DNA of 13,288 nucleotides from the NCBI GenBank assembly GCA_023409995.1, contig JAEYQN010000032.1, positions 1 to 13,288 of the forward strand. The letters are read 5' to 3'. The notes under the pieces were generated by a model. It was not told the DNA's origin, ran no database searches, and saw only the letters and a list, made by a program, of their open reading frames with translations. The stretch comes from Cyanobacteria bacterium OH_CBB_238. Lineage in GTDB: Bacteria; Cyanobacteriota; Vampirovibrionia; Gastranaerophilales; Gastranaerophilaceae. This document shows, piece by piece, positions 5,902 to 12,047 of the stretch (position 1 is the stretch's first letter; the number at the start of each line of letters is the position of its first letter). The position numbers and the translations under genes are program-made.

Positions 5902-5926
5902 GATATCCAATAACTTTTTTATCAAG
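5880..5926. repeat. 10-bp inverted repeat upstream of tRNA-Val
   Basis: CTTGATAAAA (5880-5889) and TTTTATCAAG (5917-5926) are exact reverse complements separated by 27 nt. The -35 box of tRNA-Val lies between the arms. It could be a regulator site for the tRNA or for the divergent 112-aa gene, or a chance dyad in AT-rich DNA. Confidence 0.5.
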
Positions 5927-6016
5927 GAATGTTACACTATTAACCATTTTAGTAAATTCTCATTTTAAAAAAAACTTATTTATCCATGTAAATCATTTAT
6001 TCAGAAAGGCGAAAAA

Positions 6017-6355
6017 ATGGATATTACATCAACATCTGCTGCAGGAAGCCCAATAGTACAGAACAAACCAACTGCTAGTCAAACGCCTGCAACACCAATG
6101 GATAACGCTAGCTTAAAAGCCATAAGAGATGAAATCAGTGCTATATCAACTGACGTGTCCAAGCTCAAGCCTCTGGCGCAAGACACTGTAGAATTCTCAA
6201 AAACGCCACCGGCTGCAACAGAAACAAAACCAGCTGAACCACCAGCTAACAATGAATCATGCGAAATAAAAGCACAAGAAGCTCCGGCCGTTGCGGTTTC
6301 TCCAGAAATAAAATCCGAAGAACCGCTGAATGCTCCCGAAGTTGCCGCTACATAA
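6017..6355 (+). CDS. Low-complexity Pro/Ala/Glu-rich protein, 112 aa
   Basis: No domain recognised. The ATG follows AGAAAGGCG with a good gap, so the start is well supported. Residues 1-30 are Ser/Thr/Ala/Pro-rich, residues 32-58 form one likely helix (LKAIRDEISAISTDVSKLKPL, possibly a short coiled coil), and the rest is a disordered Pro/Glu/Ala tail with repeated EP, KP and AP pairs. No signal peptide or membrane segment. A disordered linker or small-partner protein is the most that can be said. The gene is visibly richer in G+C than its neighbours (many GCC, CCG and GCG codons), which may reflect the amino-acid composition or a different origin. It is divergent from tRNA-Val and convergent with the rubrerythrin gene; no U-tailed terminator on its own strand was found, only the hairpins at 6388-6460. 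Confidence 0.65.
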   Translation: MDITSTSAAGSPIVQNKPTASQTPATPMDNASLKAIRDEISAISTDVSKLKPLAQDTVEFSKTPPAATETKPAEPPANNESCEIKAQEAPAVAVSPEIKSEEPLNAPEVAAT

Positions 6356-6387
6356 ACACCAAAATCTACGGAAGGGTGATTTAACTA

Positions 6388-6415
6388 CTTAAGACGGGCC
6401 GAAGTCCCGATTAAG
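6388..6415. other. GC-rich stem-loop of unknown role
   Basis: CTTAA (6388-6392) pairs with TTAAG (6411-6415) and CGGG (6395-6398) with CCCG (6406-6409). On the minus strand the inner loop becomes a C-UUCG-G tetraloop with one bulged A, a very stable RNA fold. No T-run follows on either strand, so it is not a standard terminator. It lies 32 nt after the 112-aa gene and beyond the rubrerythrin terminator. Confidence 0.6.
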
Positions 6416-6433
6416 GGAAAATTATAATGGTAT

Positions 6434-6460
6434 AAAAAGGCTCCTATGGGAATAGGAGCC
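6434..6460 (-). terminator. Rho-independent terminator of the rubrerythrin gene
   Basis: A perfect 9-bp stem GGCTCCTAT / ATAGGAGCC (6439-6447 with 6452-6460) and a 4-nt loop, followed on the minus strand by five T (6438-6434). It starts 16 nt after the rubrerythrin stop. There is no T-run on the plus strand, so it serves the minus strand. Confidence 0.9.
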
Positions 6461-6476
6461 GTACATTTAGAGAGGA

Positions 6477-7025
6477 TTAGAAATATCTTTTTAGTAGCCC
6501 TGCAAATGCGCTTCCATGACGAGCTTCGTCTTTGCACATTTCATGAACAGTGTCGTGAATTGCATCGTAACCTAGTTCTTTAGCTCTTTTTGCAATTTGC
6601 AACTTAGCATCGCAAGCACCAGCTTCCGCCGCAACTCTCATTTCAAGGTTTTTCTTCGTTGATGTTGTTACAACTTCACCTAACAACTCAGCAAATTTTG
6701 AAGCATGTTCTGCTTCTTCAAAAGCAATTCTTTTATAAGCTTCAGCAACTTCCGGGAAGCCTTCTCTGTCTGCTTGTCTTGACATAGCCAAGTACATACC
6801 TACTTCAGAGCACTCACCAGCAAAGTGATCTTTCAAGCCTTGAACAACTTGTTCATCCAAGCCTTGAGCTACACCAATTTTATGTTCGTCAGCCCAGCTA
6901 TTTCCAGCTACACTGTCATCTTGTTTAATAAACTTATCTGCGCCAACTCCACATATAGGACATTTTTCTGGAGCTGAATCTCCTTCATGAACATATCCGC
7001 ATACACTACATACTAATTTCGCCAT
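6477..7025 (-). CDS. Reverse rubrerythrin (peroxide-reducing diiron protein), 182 aa
   Basis: Domain order is rubredoxin first, diiron second, which defines the 'reverse' rubrerythrins of anaerobes. The rubredoxin-like site is C6-x2-C9 and C22-x2-C25 (CSVC, CPIC). The four-helix diiron domain follows, with E71 in [10 protein letters not shown]104-x2-H107 in [10 protein letters not shown]134 in AAEAGACDA and E167-x2-H170 in DEARHGSAF. The known family role is cytoplasmic reduction of hydrogen peroxide to water with electrons from NAD(P)H via a rubredoxin reductase, protecting anaerobes from oxidative stress. Length is normal for the family. The start is supported by GAGGTG 5 nt before ATG. It has its own promoter (7140-7167), a Fur/PerR-like dyad further upstream and a strong terminator, so it is probably a single-gene unit despite following prmC. 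Confidence 0.93.
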   Translation of the reverse strand: MAKLVCSVCGYVHEGDSAPEKCPICGVGADKFIKQDDSVAGNSWADEHKIGVAQGLDEQVVQGLKDHFAGECSEVGMYLAMSRQADREGFPEVAEAYKRIAFEEAEHASKFAELLGEVVTTSTKKNLEMRVAAEAGACDAKLQIAKRAKELGYDAIHDTVHEMCKDEARHGSAFAGLLKRYF

Positions 7026-7139
7026 AATTCACCTCTTTCATTTACACATATTTGGCAGATAGCTTCTCCTAACAATCTGTGCTCCAAATAAATTTCTATT
7101 ACTTTTCAAAAGTTAATTCATAATCGAACTAACAAAACT

Positions 7140-7167
7140 ATAATATCACATTTTTTATTGTTGTAAA
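7140..7167 (-). promoter_or_regulatory. Promoter of the rubrerythrin gene
   Basis: -35 TTTACA (7167-7162), 16-nt spacer, -10 TATTAT (7145-7140); each box is 5 of 6 to consensus. It predicts a leader of about 110 nt before the ATG at 7025. Confidence 0.6.
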
Positions 7168-7181
7168 TAGTTTTTCCAGAG

Positions 7182-7204
7182 AAAACGATAACAATTATCA
7201 TTTT
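7182..7204. promoter_or_regulatory. Fur/PerR-like operator upstream of rubrerythrin
   Basis: A 23-bp near-palindrome: AAAA-C-GATAA-CAA-TTATC-A-TTTT. On the minus strand TGATAATTGTTATCG matches the 7-1-7 Fur pattern TGATAAT-N-ATTATCA at 12 of 14 positions. It lies 14 nt upstream of the -35 box of rubrerythrin and 27 nt after the prmC stop. Fur-family control of rubrerythrins by iron or peroxide is well known. The alternative is a weak AT-rich terminator for prmC. Confidence 0.55.
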
Positions 7205-7231
7205 AGCGTTATAAAATAAGTCCTATTTATA

Positions 7232-8077
7232 CTAGTGACTATATTTTTCTCCAGATATAACTCTACCAATTCCCTCAAAATCTTTGCTTAACATTATGTT
7301 ACAAAATCCATTTTCTTTCATAATACATTCGACTGATTTCGACTGATTAATTCCTAATTCAAACAATAAACAACCGCGATTTTTAAGAAAATTTGCAGAC
7401 TCTAATGTAATTTTTTCATAAAAGCTTAAACCTAGATCATCATCAGCAAATAATGCGCTGTGAGGTTCGTAGTCTTTGACTTCCACCTGCAAAGCAGCTT
7501 TTTCTGCAAGGGGAATATAAGGTGGATTGGATACTATAATATCAAACTCACCATGAACATTTTCGAACAAATCAGATAGAACAAAAACAATGCGATTACC
7601 AACGCAATGCCTCATTGCATTCTCTCTTGCAACTTTTAACGCTTTATCTGAAATATCAACAGAAACAATATCAGCATTACGAGCATATTTTGCTATTTCT
7701 ACGGAAATACACCCTGTTCCGGAACCAATCTCCAGCACTCTTATTTTATCTGTATTTAAATCAATTTTTTTTAATGTTTCAACTACAAGCAGCTCCGTCT
7801 CGGGTCGTGGGATAAGCGTATGCTTATTTACAAAAAACAGATCCCCCATAAAATAAGATTCGCCCAAAAGATGCTGAATTGGTTTTTTAGACACAATTCT
7901 CTCATCAACTATAGATTGAATTCTATTTTTTTCAGCCAAAGAAGGCTCATTCCCTAGCAACACGTCTTTTGCCCTTAATCCAGAAACAAGATCATAAGCA
8001 AGATCTATTTCAGCTATCGCTTCACTTTTGTCAAACCCATATTCTAAATATTTTAGGATTAATTGCTTTCTAAACAT
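7232..8077 (-). CDS. prmC: Peptide chain release factor N5-glutamine methyltransferase PrmC, 281 aa
   Basis: PrmC (HemK) methylates the glutamine of the GGQ motif in release factors RF1 and RF2 using S-adenosylmethionine, in the cytoplasm. The N-terminal helical domain (1-65) recognises the release factor and carries the usual PIQHLLG at 66-72. Then come IPRPETE (89-95), the SAM-binding EIGSGTGCISVE (116-127), the acidic residue after strand 2 (VDIS, 140-143) and the catalytic NPPYIP (184-189) that grips the glutamine. Length is typical. Its ATG lies inside the end of the upstream 171-aa gene (19-nt overlap), so translation is probably coupled. Normally prmC sits with prfA; here it does not within the visible window. 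Confidence 0.95.
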   Translation of the reverse strand: MFRKQLILKYLEYGFDKSEAIAEIDLAYDLVSGLRAKDVLLGNEPSLAEKNRIQSIVDERIVSKKPIQHLLGESYFMGDLFFVNKHTLIPRPETELLVVETLKKIDLNTDKIRVLEIGSGTGCISVEIAKYARNADIVSVDISDKALKVARENAMRHCVGNRIVFVLSDLFENVHGEFDIIVSNPPYIPLAEKAALQVEVKDYEPHSALFADDDLGLSFYEKITLESANFLKNRGCLLFELGINQSKSVECIMKENGFCNIMLSKDFEGIGRVISGEKYSH

Positions 8078-8574
8078 TTGAAGACATCTTTCTCATGATC
8101 TGCAATTATTTTAGCAATCATATTTTTTAAATCAAGTTTTGAAAGAACAGTTAAATCCTCAACTGGTAACGAATACTTAGAGCATAATTTCTTATAATAT
8201 TTAAGCTGCTTCGTTGTAGGTGACTCCCTTGACTGCTTAATTTCTTGCTGCCTTTTCCGTTCTTTTTTAATAAATTCTTTTTGTTTCTCGATATATGGTC
8301 TTTGTTTTTCTTTTAGCTCCATCTCAAATTTATAATGTTTCAAAACTGCTTTTATCTCTTTAAGAAATGATTCTTTATCAAAAAAGGGTAGAATCCATTC
8401 AAAATGAGGGTTTCCAACATTAAAATAATAAAGTTCTTCTTCAACAAATAAATCTAAAATATCATCAATTGACGACTCATTATTTTTCTTTGAAAAATTC
8501 CTCAAATATGAAATTAAAGAAGATTTCTGATTCTTTGACAAATCAAGAAATATATTATTTTTTTGAAGAAACAT
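8059..8574 (-). CDS. Hypothetical charged protein, 171 aa, in operon with prmC
   Basis: Not assigned to a family. The ATG at 8574 overlaps the stop of the 58-aa gene as TAATG, and the 3' end overlaps prmC by 19 nt, so it is embedded in a tightly coupled operon. Residues 1-80 are mixed, with an acidic patch (ESSIDDILDLFVEEELYYF). Residues about 80-115 form a very charged helix rich in Lys/Glu/Arg, possibly coiled coil. The C-terminal 55 residues, starting SPTTKQLKYYKKLCSKY, followed by a spacer and LSKLDLKNMIAKII, resemble the short 'T-x-x-Q-x-x-Y-x-x-L ... L-x-x-x-x-x-x-x-I' helical motif found at the ends of some helicases and phage proteins; that likeness is only by eye. No signal peptide or membrane segment. 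Confidence 0.75.
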   Translation of the reverse strand: MFLQKNNIFLDLSKNQKSSLISYLRNFSKKNNESSIDDILDLFVEEELYYFNVGNPHFEWILPFFDKESFLKEIKAVLKHYKFEMELKEKQRPYIEKQKEFIKKERKRQQEIKQSRESPTTKQLKYYKKLCSKYSLPVEDLTVLSKLDLKNMIAKIIADHEKDVFKCLESN

Positions 8575-8750
8575 TAATTAAACAAATCTTTAATACTGAA
8601 CTTATGCTCTGTCACTTTACTATTTATCACAAAAAGTTTTTTGAATATTGGATTGGTATGAAACTTGGGCATTGAAGTATTGTCAGGCGCCGAAGCTTTA
8701 TTCTTTTCCAATTTCTTTGTAATATCAATAATAGTATCATTTTTATCCAT
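8574..8750 (-). CDS. Small hypothetical protein, 58 aa, first gene of the prmC operon
   Basis: An ATG at 8750 opens a 58-codon frame beginning MDKNDTIIDITKKLEKNK and ending KFSIKDLFN. Its TAA overlaps the next ATG by one base (TAATG), the classic layout for coupled genes, which is the main reason to believe it. It has polar N- and C-terminal parts and a central MPKFHTNPIFKKLFV. No domain recognised. There is no Shine-Dalgarno sequence. A -10-like TAAAAT (8762-8757) ends 6 nt before the ATG and a -35-like TTGGAT lies 18 nt further up, so the message could be leaderless. Confidence 0.6.
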   Translation of the reverse strand: MDKNDTIIDITKKLEKNKASAPDNTSMPKFHTNPIFKKLFVINSKVTEHKFSIKDLFN

Positions 8751-8756
8751 AGAACA

Positions 8757-8786
8757 ATTTTACAACTTTCAACATTAAAAATCCAA
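8757..8786 (-). promoter_or_regulatory. Candidate promoter of the 58-aa/171-aa/prmC operon
   Basis: -35 TTGGAT (8786-8781), 18-nt spacer, -10 TAAAAT (8762-8757). The predicted start of transcription falls on or next to the A of the ATG at 8750, implying a leaderless mRNA. Confidence 0.4.
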
Positions 8787-8802
8787 TACTTATATAAAAA
8801 AC

Positions 8803-8826
8803 AAATTGACATAAAAATTGACATAA
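8803..8826 (+). repeat. 12-bp perfect tandem duplication carrying TTGACA
   Basis: AAATTGACATAA occurs twice head to tail (8803-8814, 8815-8826), giving two TTGACA boxes (8806-8811, 8818-8823). They point toward the S41 protease gene. No convincing -10 is seen at 16-18 nt from either, so a promoter is only possible. Confidence 0.7.
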
Positions 8827-8847
8827 AAAAGGCAAAAATACTTGCCT
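8825..8847 (-). terminator. Leftward hairpin terminator with no visible gene before it
   Basis: Stem AGGCAA / TTGCCT (8830-8835 with 8842-8847), 6-nt loop, followed on the minus strand by a run of T (six including the last stem base). On the minus strand nothing is encoded upstream, because the S41 protease gene lies on the other strand. It may stop antisense transcription before the operon promoter. Confidence 0.55.
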
Positions 8848-8908
8848 CAAAAACAATTAGATATTACATTATTATTAATAACTAAAGACAAATAAAGCTT
8901 ATTTATAT

Positions 8909-10153
8909 ATGAAAAATAAAATAATATATTATTCTACACTAGTTTTAATAACAGTGTTAACTATTGTGCTTTTCAAGACCCCACCAATGGAGCTAAAAAC
9001 AACAATAGCTAAGAAAACCCAGCAACTTGTATCTAATACAACGGTATCACCACAAAGGTTATTTATACAAGCATGGAGAGATTCAAAAAATCAATATTAT
9101 GACCCGCAAATGAATGGGCAAAATTGGTTAAAATGGAAAGAGCACTATCTTCCGTACATAAAAACAAATGAAGACGTATACATTGCAGTAAATTCTATGT
9201 TACAAAGCCTAAATGACCCTCATTCAAGATTTATGGATATTAGTGAATTTGAAAATCAAAACATAAATATAGAATCAAATATTTCAGGAATAGGTATAAG
9301 CATAACTGAAATTAAAGGAAAAATAGTAATAGCAGGAACTATAGACAACTCTCCAGCACAAAAAGCCAACTTATTACCGGGAGATACAATATTACAAATA
9401 AATGGAAAAAATTTAAATAAAATATCATTAATTGAGACAATTAACTTAATCAGGGGTGATAAAAACTCCACAGTGACACTAACAGTAAAAAGAAAAAATA
9501 ATATTTTCACAAAGAGTTTAAAAAGAGACATTGTCAATATTAAGAGCGTATATTCAAAAAAACTTGAAAATGGCATGGGATACATACAAGTAGTAAGCTT
9601 CATGGGCAAAAATGTACCAATGGAGTTTAAAAAAGCTCTAGAAGAACAAAAGCAATCAAGAGCGTTAATTATTGACTTACGAGGGGATGCTGGTGGACTA
9701 TTAACCAATGCCATTACAATAGCAAATATGTTTATAAAAAAAGGCACGATTGTAAACGTAGTCTACAGAAACGGAATAAAAATCCCAATACCTGCACAGA
9801 AGATGTCTACTATTAAAGAACGGCCCATAGCCATACTTATAAATAGCAGAACCGCAAGTGCATCTGAAGTACTGGCTGGTACACTGAGAGACAACATAAA
9901 TGCGACAATTATTGGAGAAAGCTCATACGGAAAAAACTCAATACAACAGATAATACCTCTACCAAACAAAACAGGAATGAATTTAACAATAGCAAAATAC
10001 ATAATGCCCAGTGGTGAAGATATTCATTTAAGGGGCATAAAACCAAATTACTATATTGATTATACTCGAGAAAACTATGTCAAAAATCAAGATCCTCAAC
10101 TTGATAAAGCAAAGATGTTTTTAAAAAATGAACTGCTGGCTTCCAACAAATAA
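8909..10153 (+). CDS. S41-family C-terminal processing protease (CtpA-like), 414 aa
   Basis: A membrane-anchored serine protease acting outside the cytoplasmic membrane. Residues about 4-22 form a hydrophobic anchor or uncleaved signal (IIYYSTLVLITVLTIVLF). The N-terminal helical part ends in LNDPHS (101-106). The PDZ domain runs from about 118 to 205 (GIGISI, SPAQKANLLPGDTILQING). The catalytic core has IIDLRGDAGGLL (254-265), then S317 in TASASEVLAG and K342 in GESSYGK. The 25-residue spacing equals that of the Ser-Lys dyad in Escherichia coli Prc, and Q346 sits where Prc has its helper glutamine. The usual DLRxNxGG motif reads DLRGDAGG here (N to D). Family members remove C-terminal tails from envelope proteins; cyanobacterial and plastid CtpA mature photosystem II D1, a role not expected in a non-photosynthetic relative. 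Length is typical. No ribosome site precedes the ATG. Confidence 0.93.
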   Translation: MKNKIIYYSTLVLITVLTIVLFKTPPMELKTTIAKKTQQLVSNTTVSPQRLFIQAWRDSKNQYYDPQMNGQNWLKWKEHYLPYIKTNEDVYIAVNSMLQSLNDPHSRFMDISEFENQNINIESNISGIGISITEIKGKIVIAGTIDNSPAQKANLLPGDTILQINGKNLNKISLIETINLIRGDKNSTVTLTVKRKNNIFTKSLKRDIVNIKSVYSKKLENGMGYIQVVSFMGKNVPMEFKKALEEQKQSRALIIDLRGDAGGLLTNAITIANMFIKKGTIVNVVYRNGIKIPIPAQKMSTIKERPIAILINSRTASASEVLAGTLRDNINATIIGESSYGKNSIQQIIPLPNKTGMNLTIAKYIMPSGEDIHLRGIKPNYYIDYTRENYVKNQDPQLDKAKMFLKNELLASNK

Positions 10154-10162
10154 AAAAACCAT

Positions 10163-10240
10163 TTGCTACAAACGTGTCATAGCAACACTTCTAGACTCAC
10201 ATTTTTATAAAGATATGTAACATTGCTACAATCATAGCAG
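10163..10240. repeat. Two TTGCTA dyads, 60 bp apart
   Basis: Copy 1: TTGCTA (10163-10168) with TAGCAA (10180-10185), 11 nt between. Copy 2: TTGCTA (10223-10228) with TAGCAG (10235-10240), 6 nt between. Both share TTGCTACAA and TCATAGCA, and their starts are exactly 60 bp apart. They lie between the protease stop and the promoter of the Ycf45-like gene, so are either transcription-factor sites or mRNA 3'-end hairpins of the protease. No T-run follows. The remaining stretch to 10357 holds only the promoter and leader of the next gene. Confidence 0.5.
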
Positions 10241-10268
10241 AATATTAAAAGCCCTTTTTTAAAAAAAA

Positions 10269-10277
10269 TGTTATAAT
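10269..10277 (+). promoter_or_regulatory. Extended -10 promoter of the Ycf45-like gene
   Basis: TGTTATAAT: a TGn extension directly before a perfect TATAAT. No good -35. It predicts a leader of about 75 nt before the ATG at 10358. Confidence 0.55.
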
Positions 10278-10357
10278 GTAAATACAGAGTTACAATAAAT
10301 CTCATAGAAGATACAAGCTAAACAGACCTCACGCGCATACATAAGCGAAAGGGACAT

Positions 10358-11956
10358 ATGGACAAAGTACAATTTCACAATGACCTGGATAGGTTAATTG
10401 AGATTCTACCCCCCAAGATAGTAAAATGCCTTAGCCGAGACAATCTTGATGATGCGATTGAATTGGTACTTGATTTAGGAAGAGTTGGAGAAATACGTCA
10501 TTCTGACGGAAGAATAGAATATTTAGGAATAGATCAAATATCTGATAACGATCTAATGCATATTACCTCTAGCATCCAACCATTTACAAATGATAACAGA
10601 TCAGGTATTCCCGGAACACTTCACAGAATAAGCGCTATTAGAAACCGACAAGGAAAAGTTGTAGGTTTAACATGCAGAATTGGTAGAGTTGTGACCGGAA
10701 CTATTGCATGTATAAAAGATTTTGTATTGCAGAATAAAAGTATATTATTTTTAGGTAGACCAGGCGTAGGAAAAACAACAAAACTGAGAGAAATATCACG
10801 ATTAGTATCCGATGAATTACAGAAAAGGGTAGTAATAGTTGATACATCTAATGAAATAGCAGGAGATGGAGATACTCCTCATCCAGCAATTGGACATGCA
10901 AGAAGAATGCAGGTAACTCAGCCAGAGCACCAAAAAGACATAATGATTGAAGCTGTAGAAAATCACACACCTGAAGTTATTGTGGTTGATGAGATAGGGA
11001 CAGAAGCAGAAGCCCAAGCAGCAAGAACCATAGCAGAACGCGGAGTAATGCTTATAGCTACAGCTCACGGAAACACCTTAGAAAACCTAATTAAGAACCC
11101 AATACTCTCAGACCTTGTAGGTGGGATCAGCTCTGTAACATTAGGTGACGACGAAGCTAAACGAAGAGGCTCACAAAAAACGGTACTGGAAAGAGAAAAA
11201 CAACCAACATTTGATATAGTAATTGAAATAATAGATAGAAATACCTTAGCCGTTTATAAAAATACCTCAGAAGCGGTAGACTATATTCTAAGAGGTTGGC
11301 CTGTCAGGCCTGAAATAAGAAAAGTAGACAAAACATACAATGAAAAAACCACAAACCTGGTTGAAGAAATTAACAATCTTGACGAGAAAGTAACTTTAGC
11401 AAACCAAAACCCTCTAAAATTCAGTTTCTCAAGAAAGGATTATGTTGAAGAAGTAAAAGGTTTTAAAAAGATATACATATATGCTGTTAGTAGAACCGTT
11501 ATTGATAAAGCAATAGAACGATTAGATTTAAAAGCTGAAATAACAAGAAACATTGAGGATGCAGATCTAGTAATTGCACATAAAGCTTTTGCAAAAGGTG
11601 GAACTAAAATATTAAGTATAGCAAATGATTACAGGCTTCCAATATATTACATAAGATCAAATTCAATGGCGCAAGTACAAAAAGTCGTCAAAGAAGCTCT
11701 TCACATAACAGAAACAGCTGATACACTTCAAGGGTATTATGACGAAGCTGAAAGAGCTCTTGATGAAGCAAAAAATGCAATACAAAAAATTCTTTCTGGC
11801 GAAAAAGATGTTGAACTTCAACCCCAGAGCCAGCAAATAAGAAAGCTTCAACATGAACTGGTTGAACAGCACAATCTAGCCAGTGAAAGTATTGGCGAAG
11901 GACCTGCCAGACGTCTAAAAATTGTTGGTGGTAAAGATTTTAAAGATGTAGGATAA
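10358..11956 (+). CDS. Ycf45-like AAA ATPase with C-terminal R3H domain, 532 aa
   Basis: The ATG follows AAAGGGA at a short gap. Residues 1-120 are an N-terminal region related to that of SpoIIIAA-type proteins. The ATPase core carries Walker A GRPGVGKTT (133-141), a DTSNEIAGDGD stretch, and Walker B VIVVDEIGTEAEAQA (about 207-221), followed by the ATAHG segment. After about residue 300 comes a less conserved region, and the C-terminus has an R3H motif, R495-x3-H499, followed by ESIGEGPARRLKIV, the hallmark of R3H single-stranded nucleic acid binding. This AAA-plus-R3H layout is that of the Ycf45 family, found across cyanobacteria and in some plastid genomes. The molecular function is unknown; nucleic acid-linked ATPase activity is inferred. 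It is the strongest taxonomic clue in the window. The lpxI gene follows after 91 nt with its own probable promoter. Confidence 0.9.
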   Translation: MDKVQFHNDLDRLIEILPPKIVKCLSRDNLDDAIELVLDLGRVGEIRHSDGRIEYLGIDQISDNDLMHITSSIQPFTNDNRSGIPGTLHRISAIRNRQGKVVGLTCRIGRVVTGTIACIKDFVLQNKSILFLGRPGVGKTTKLREISRLVSDELQKRVVIVDTSNEIAGDGDTPHPAIGHARRMQVTQPEHQKDIMIEAVENHTPEVIVVDEIGTEAEAQAARTIAERGVMLIATAHGNTLENLIKNPILSDLVGGISSVTLGDDEAKRRGSQKTVLEREKQPTFDIVIEIIDRNTLAVYKNTSEAVDYILRGWPVRPEIRKVDKTYNEKTTNLVEEINNLDEKVTLANQNPLKFSFSRKDYVEEVKGFKKIYIYAVSRTVIDKAIERLDLKAEITRNIEDADLVIAHKAFAKGGTKILSIANDYRLPIYYIRSNSMAQVQKVVKEALHITETADTLQGYYDEAERALDEAKNAIQKILSGEKDVELQPQSQQIRKLQHELVEQHNLASESIGEGPARRLKIVGGKDFKDVG

Positions 11957-11983
11957 AAACATAAAATAATAATATAAATGTGA

Positions 11984-12012
11984 TTCATATTTAGCCATAC
12001 TTGTAATATAAT
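11984..12012 (+). promoter_or_regulatory. Promoter of lpxI-lpxB
   Basis: -35 TTCATA (11984-11989), 17-nt spacer, perfect -10 TATAAT (12007-12012). The start of transcription is expected about 30 nt before the GTG of lpxI. Confidence 0.6.
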
Positions 12013-12047
12013 TAATGTAATTTATCACAGTACAAGAGGGATTTTTT

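Noticed and set aside
5765..5947. 60-codon minus-strand frame across tRNA-Val
   Set aside because: Its sequence is largely the tRNA gene read as codons; the cloverleaf explains it.
6361..6420. Possible riboswitch (glutamine or cyclic-di-GMP class) in the gap after the 112-aa gene
   Set aside because: The hairpin is clear, but the conserved loop bases of those classes do not line up, and no gene follows in the right direction.
8469..8675. 68-codon plus-strand frame opposite the 58- and 171-aa genes
   Set aside because: It overlaps two coupled minus-strand genes, and the TAATG join supports those instead.
9256..9747. 163-codon minus-strand frame inside the S41 protease gene
   Set aside because: Shadow of a gene with full catalytic motifs; Phe/Leu/Ile-rich as expected of antisense AT-rich sequence.
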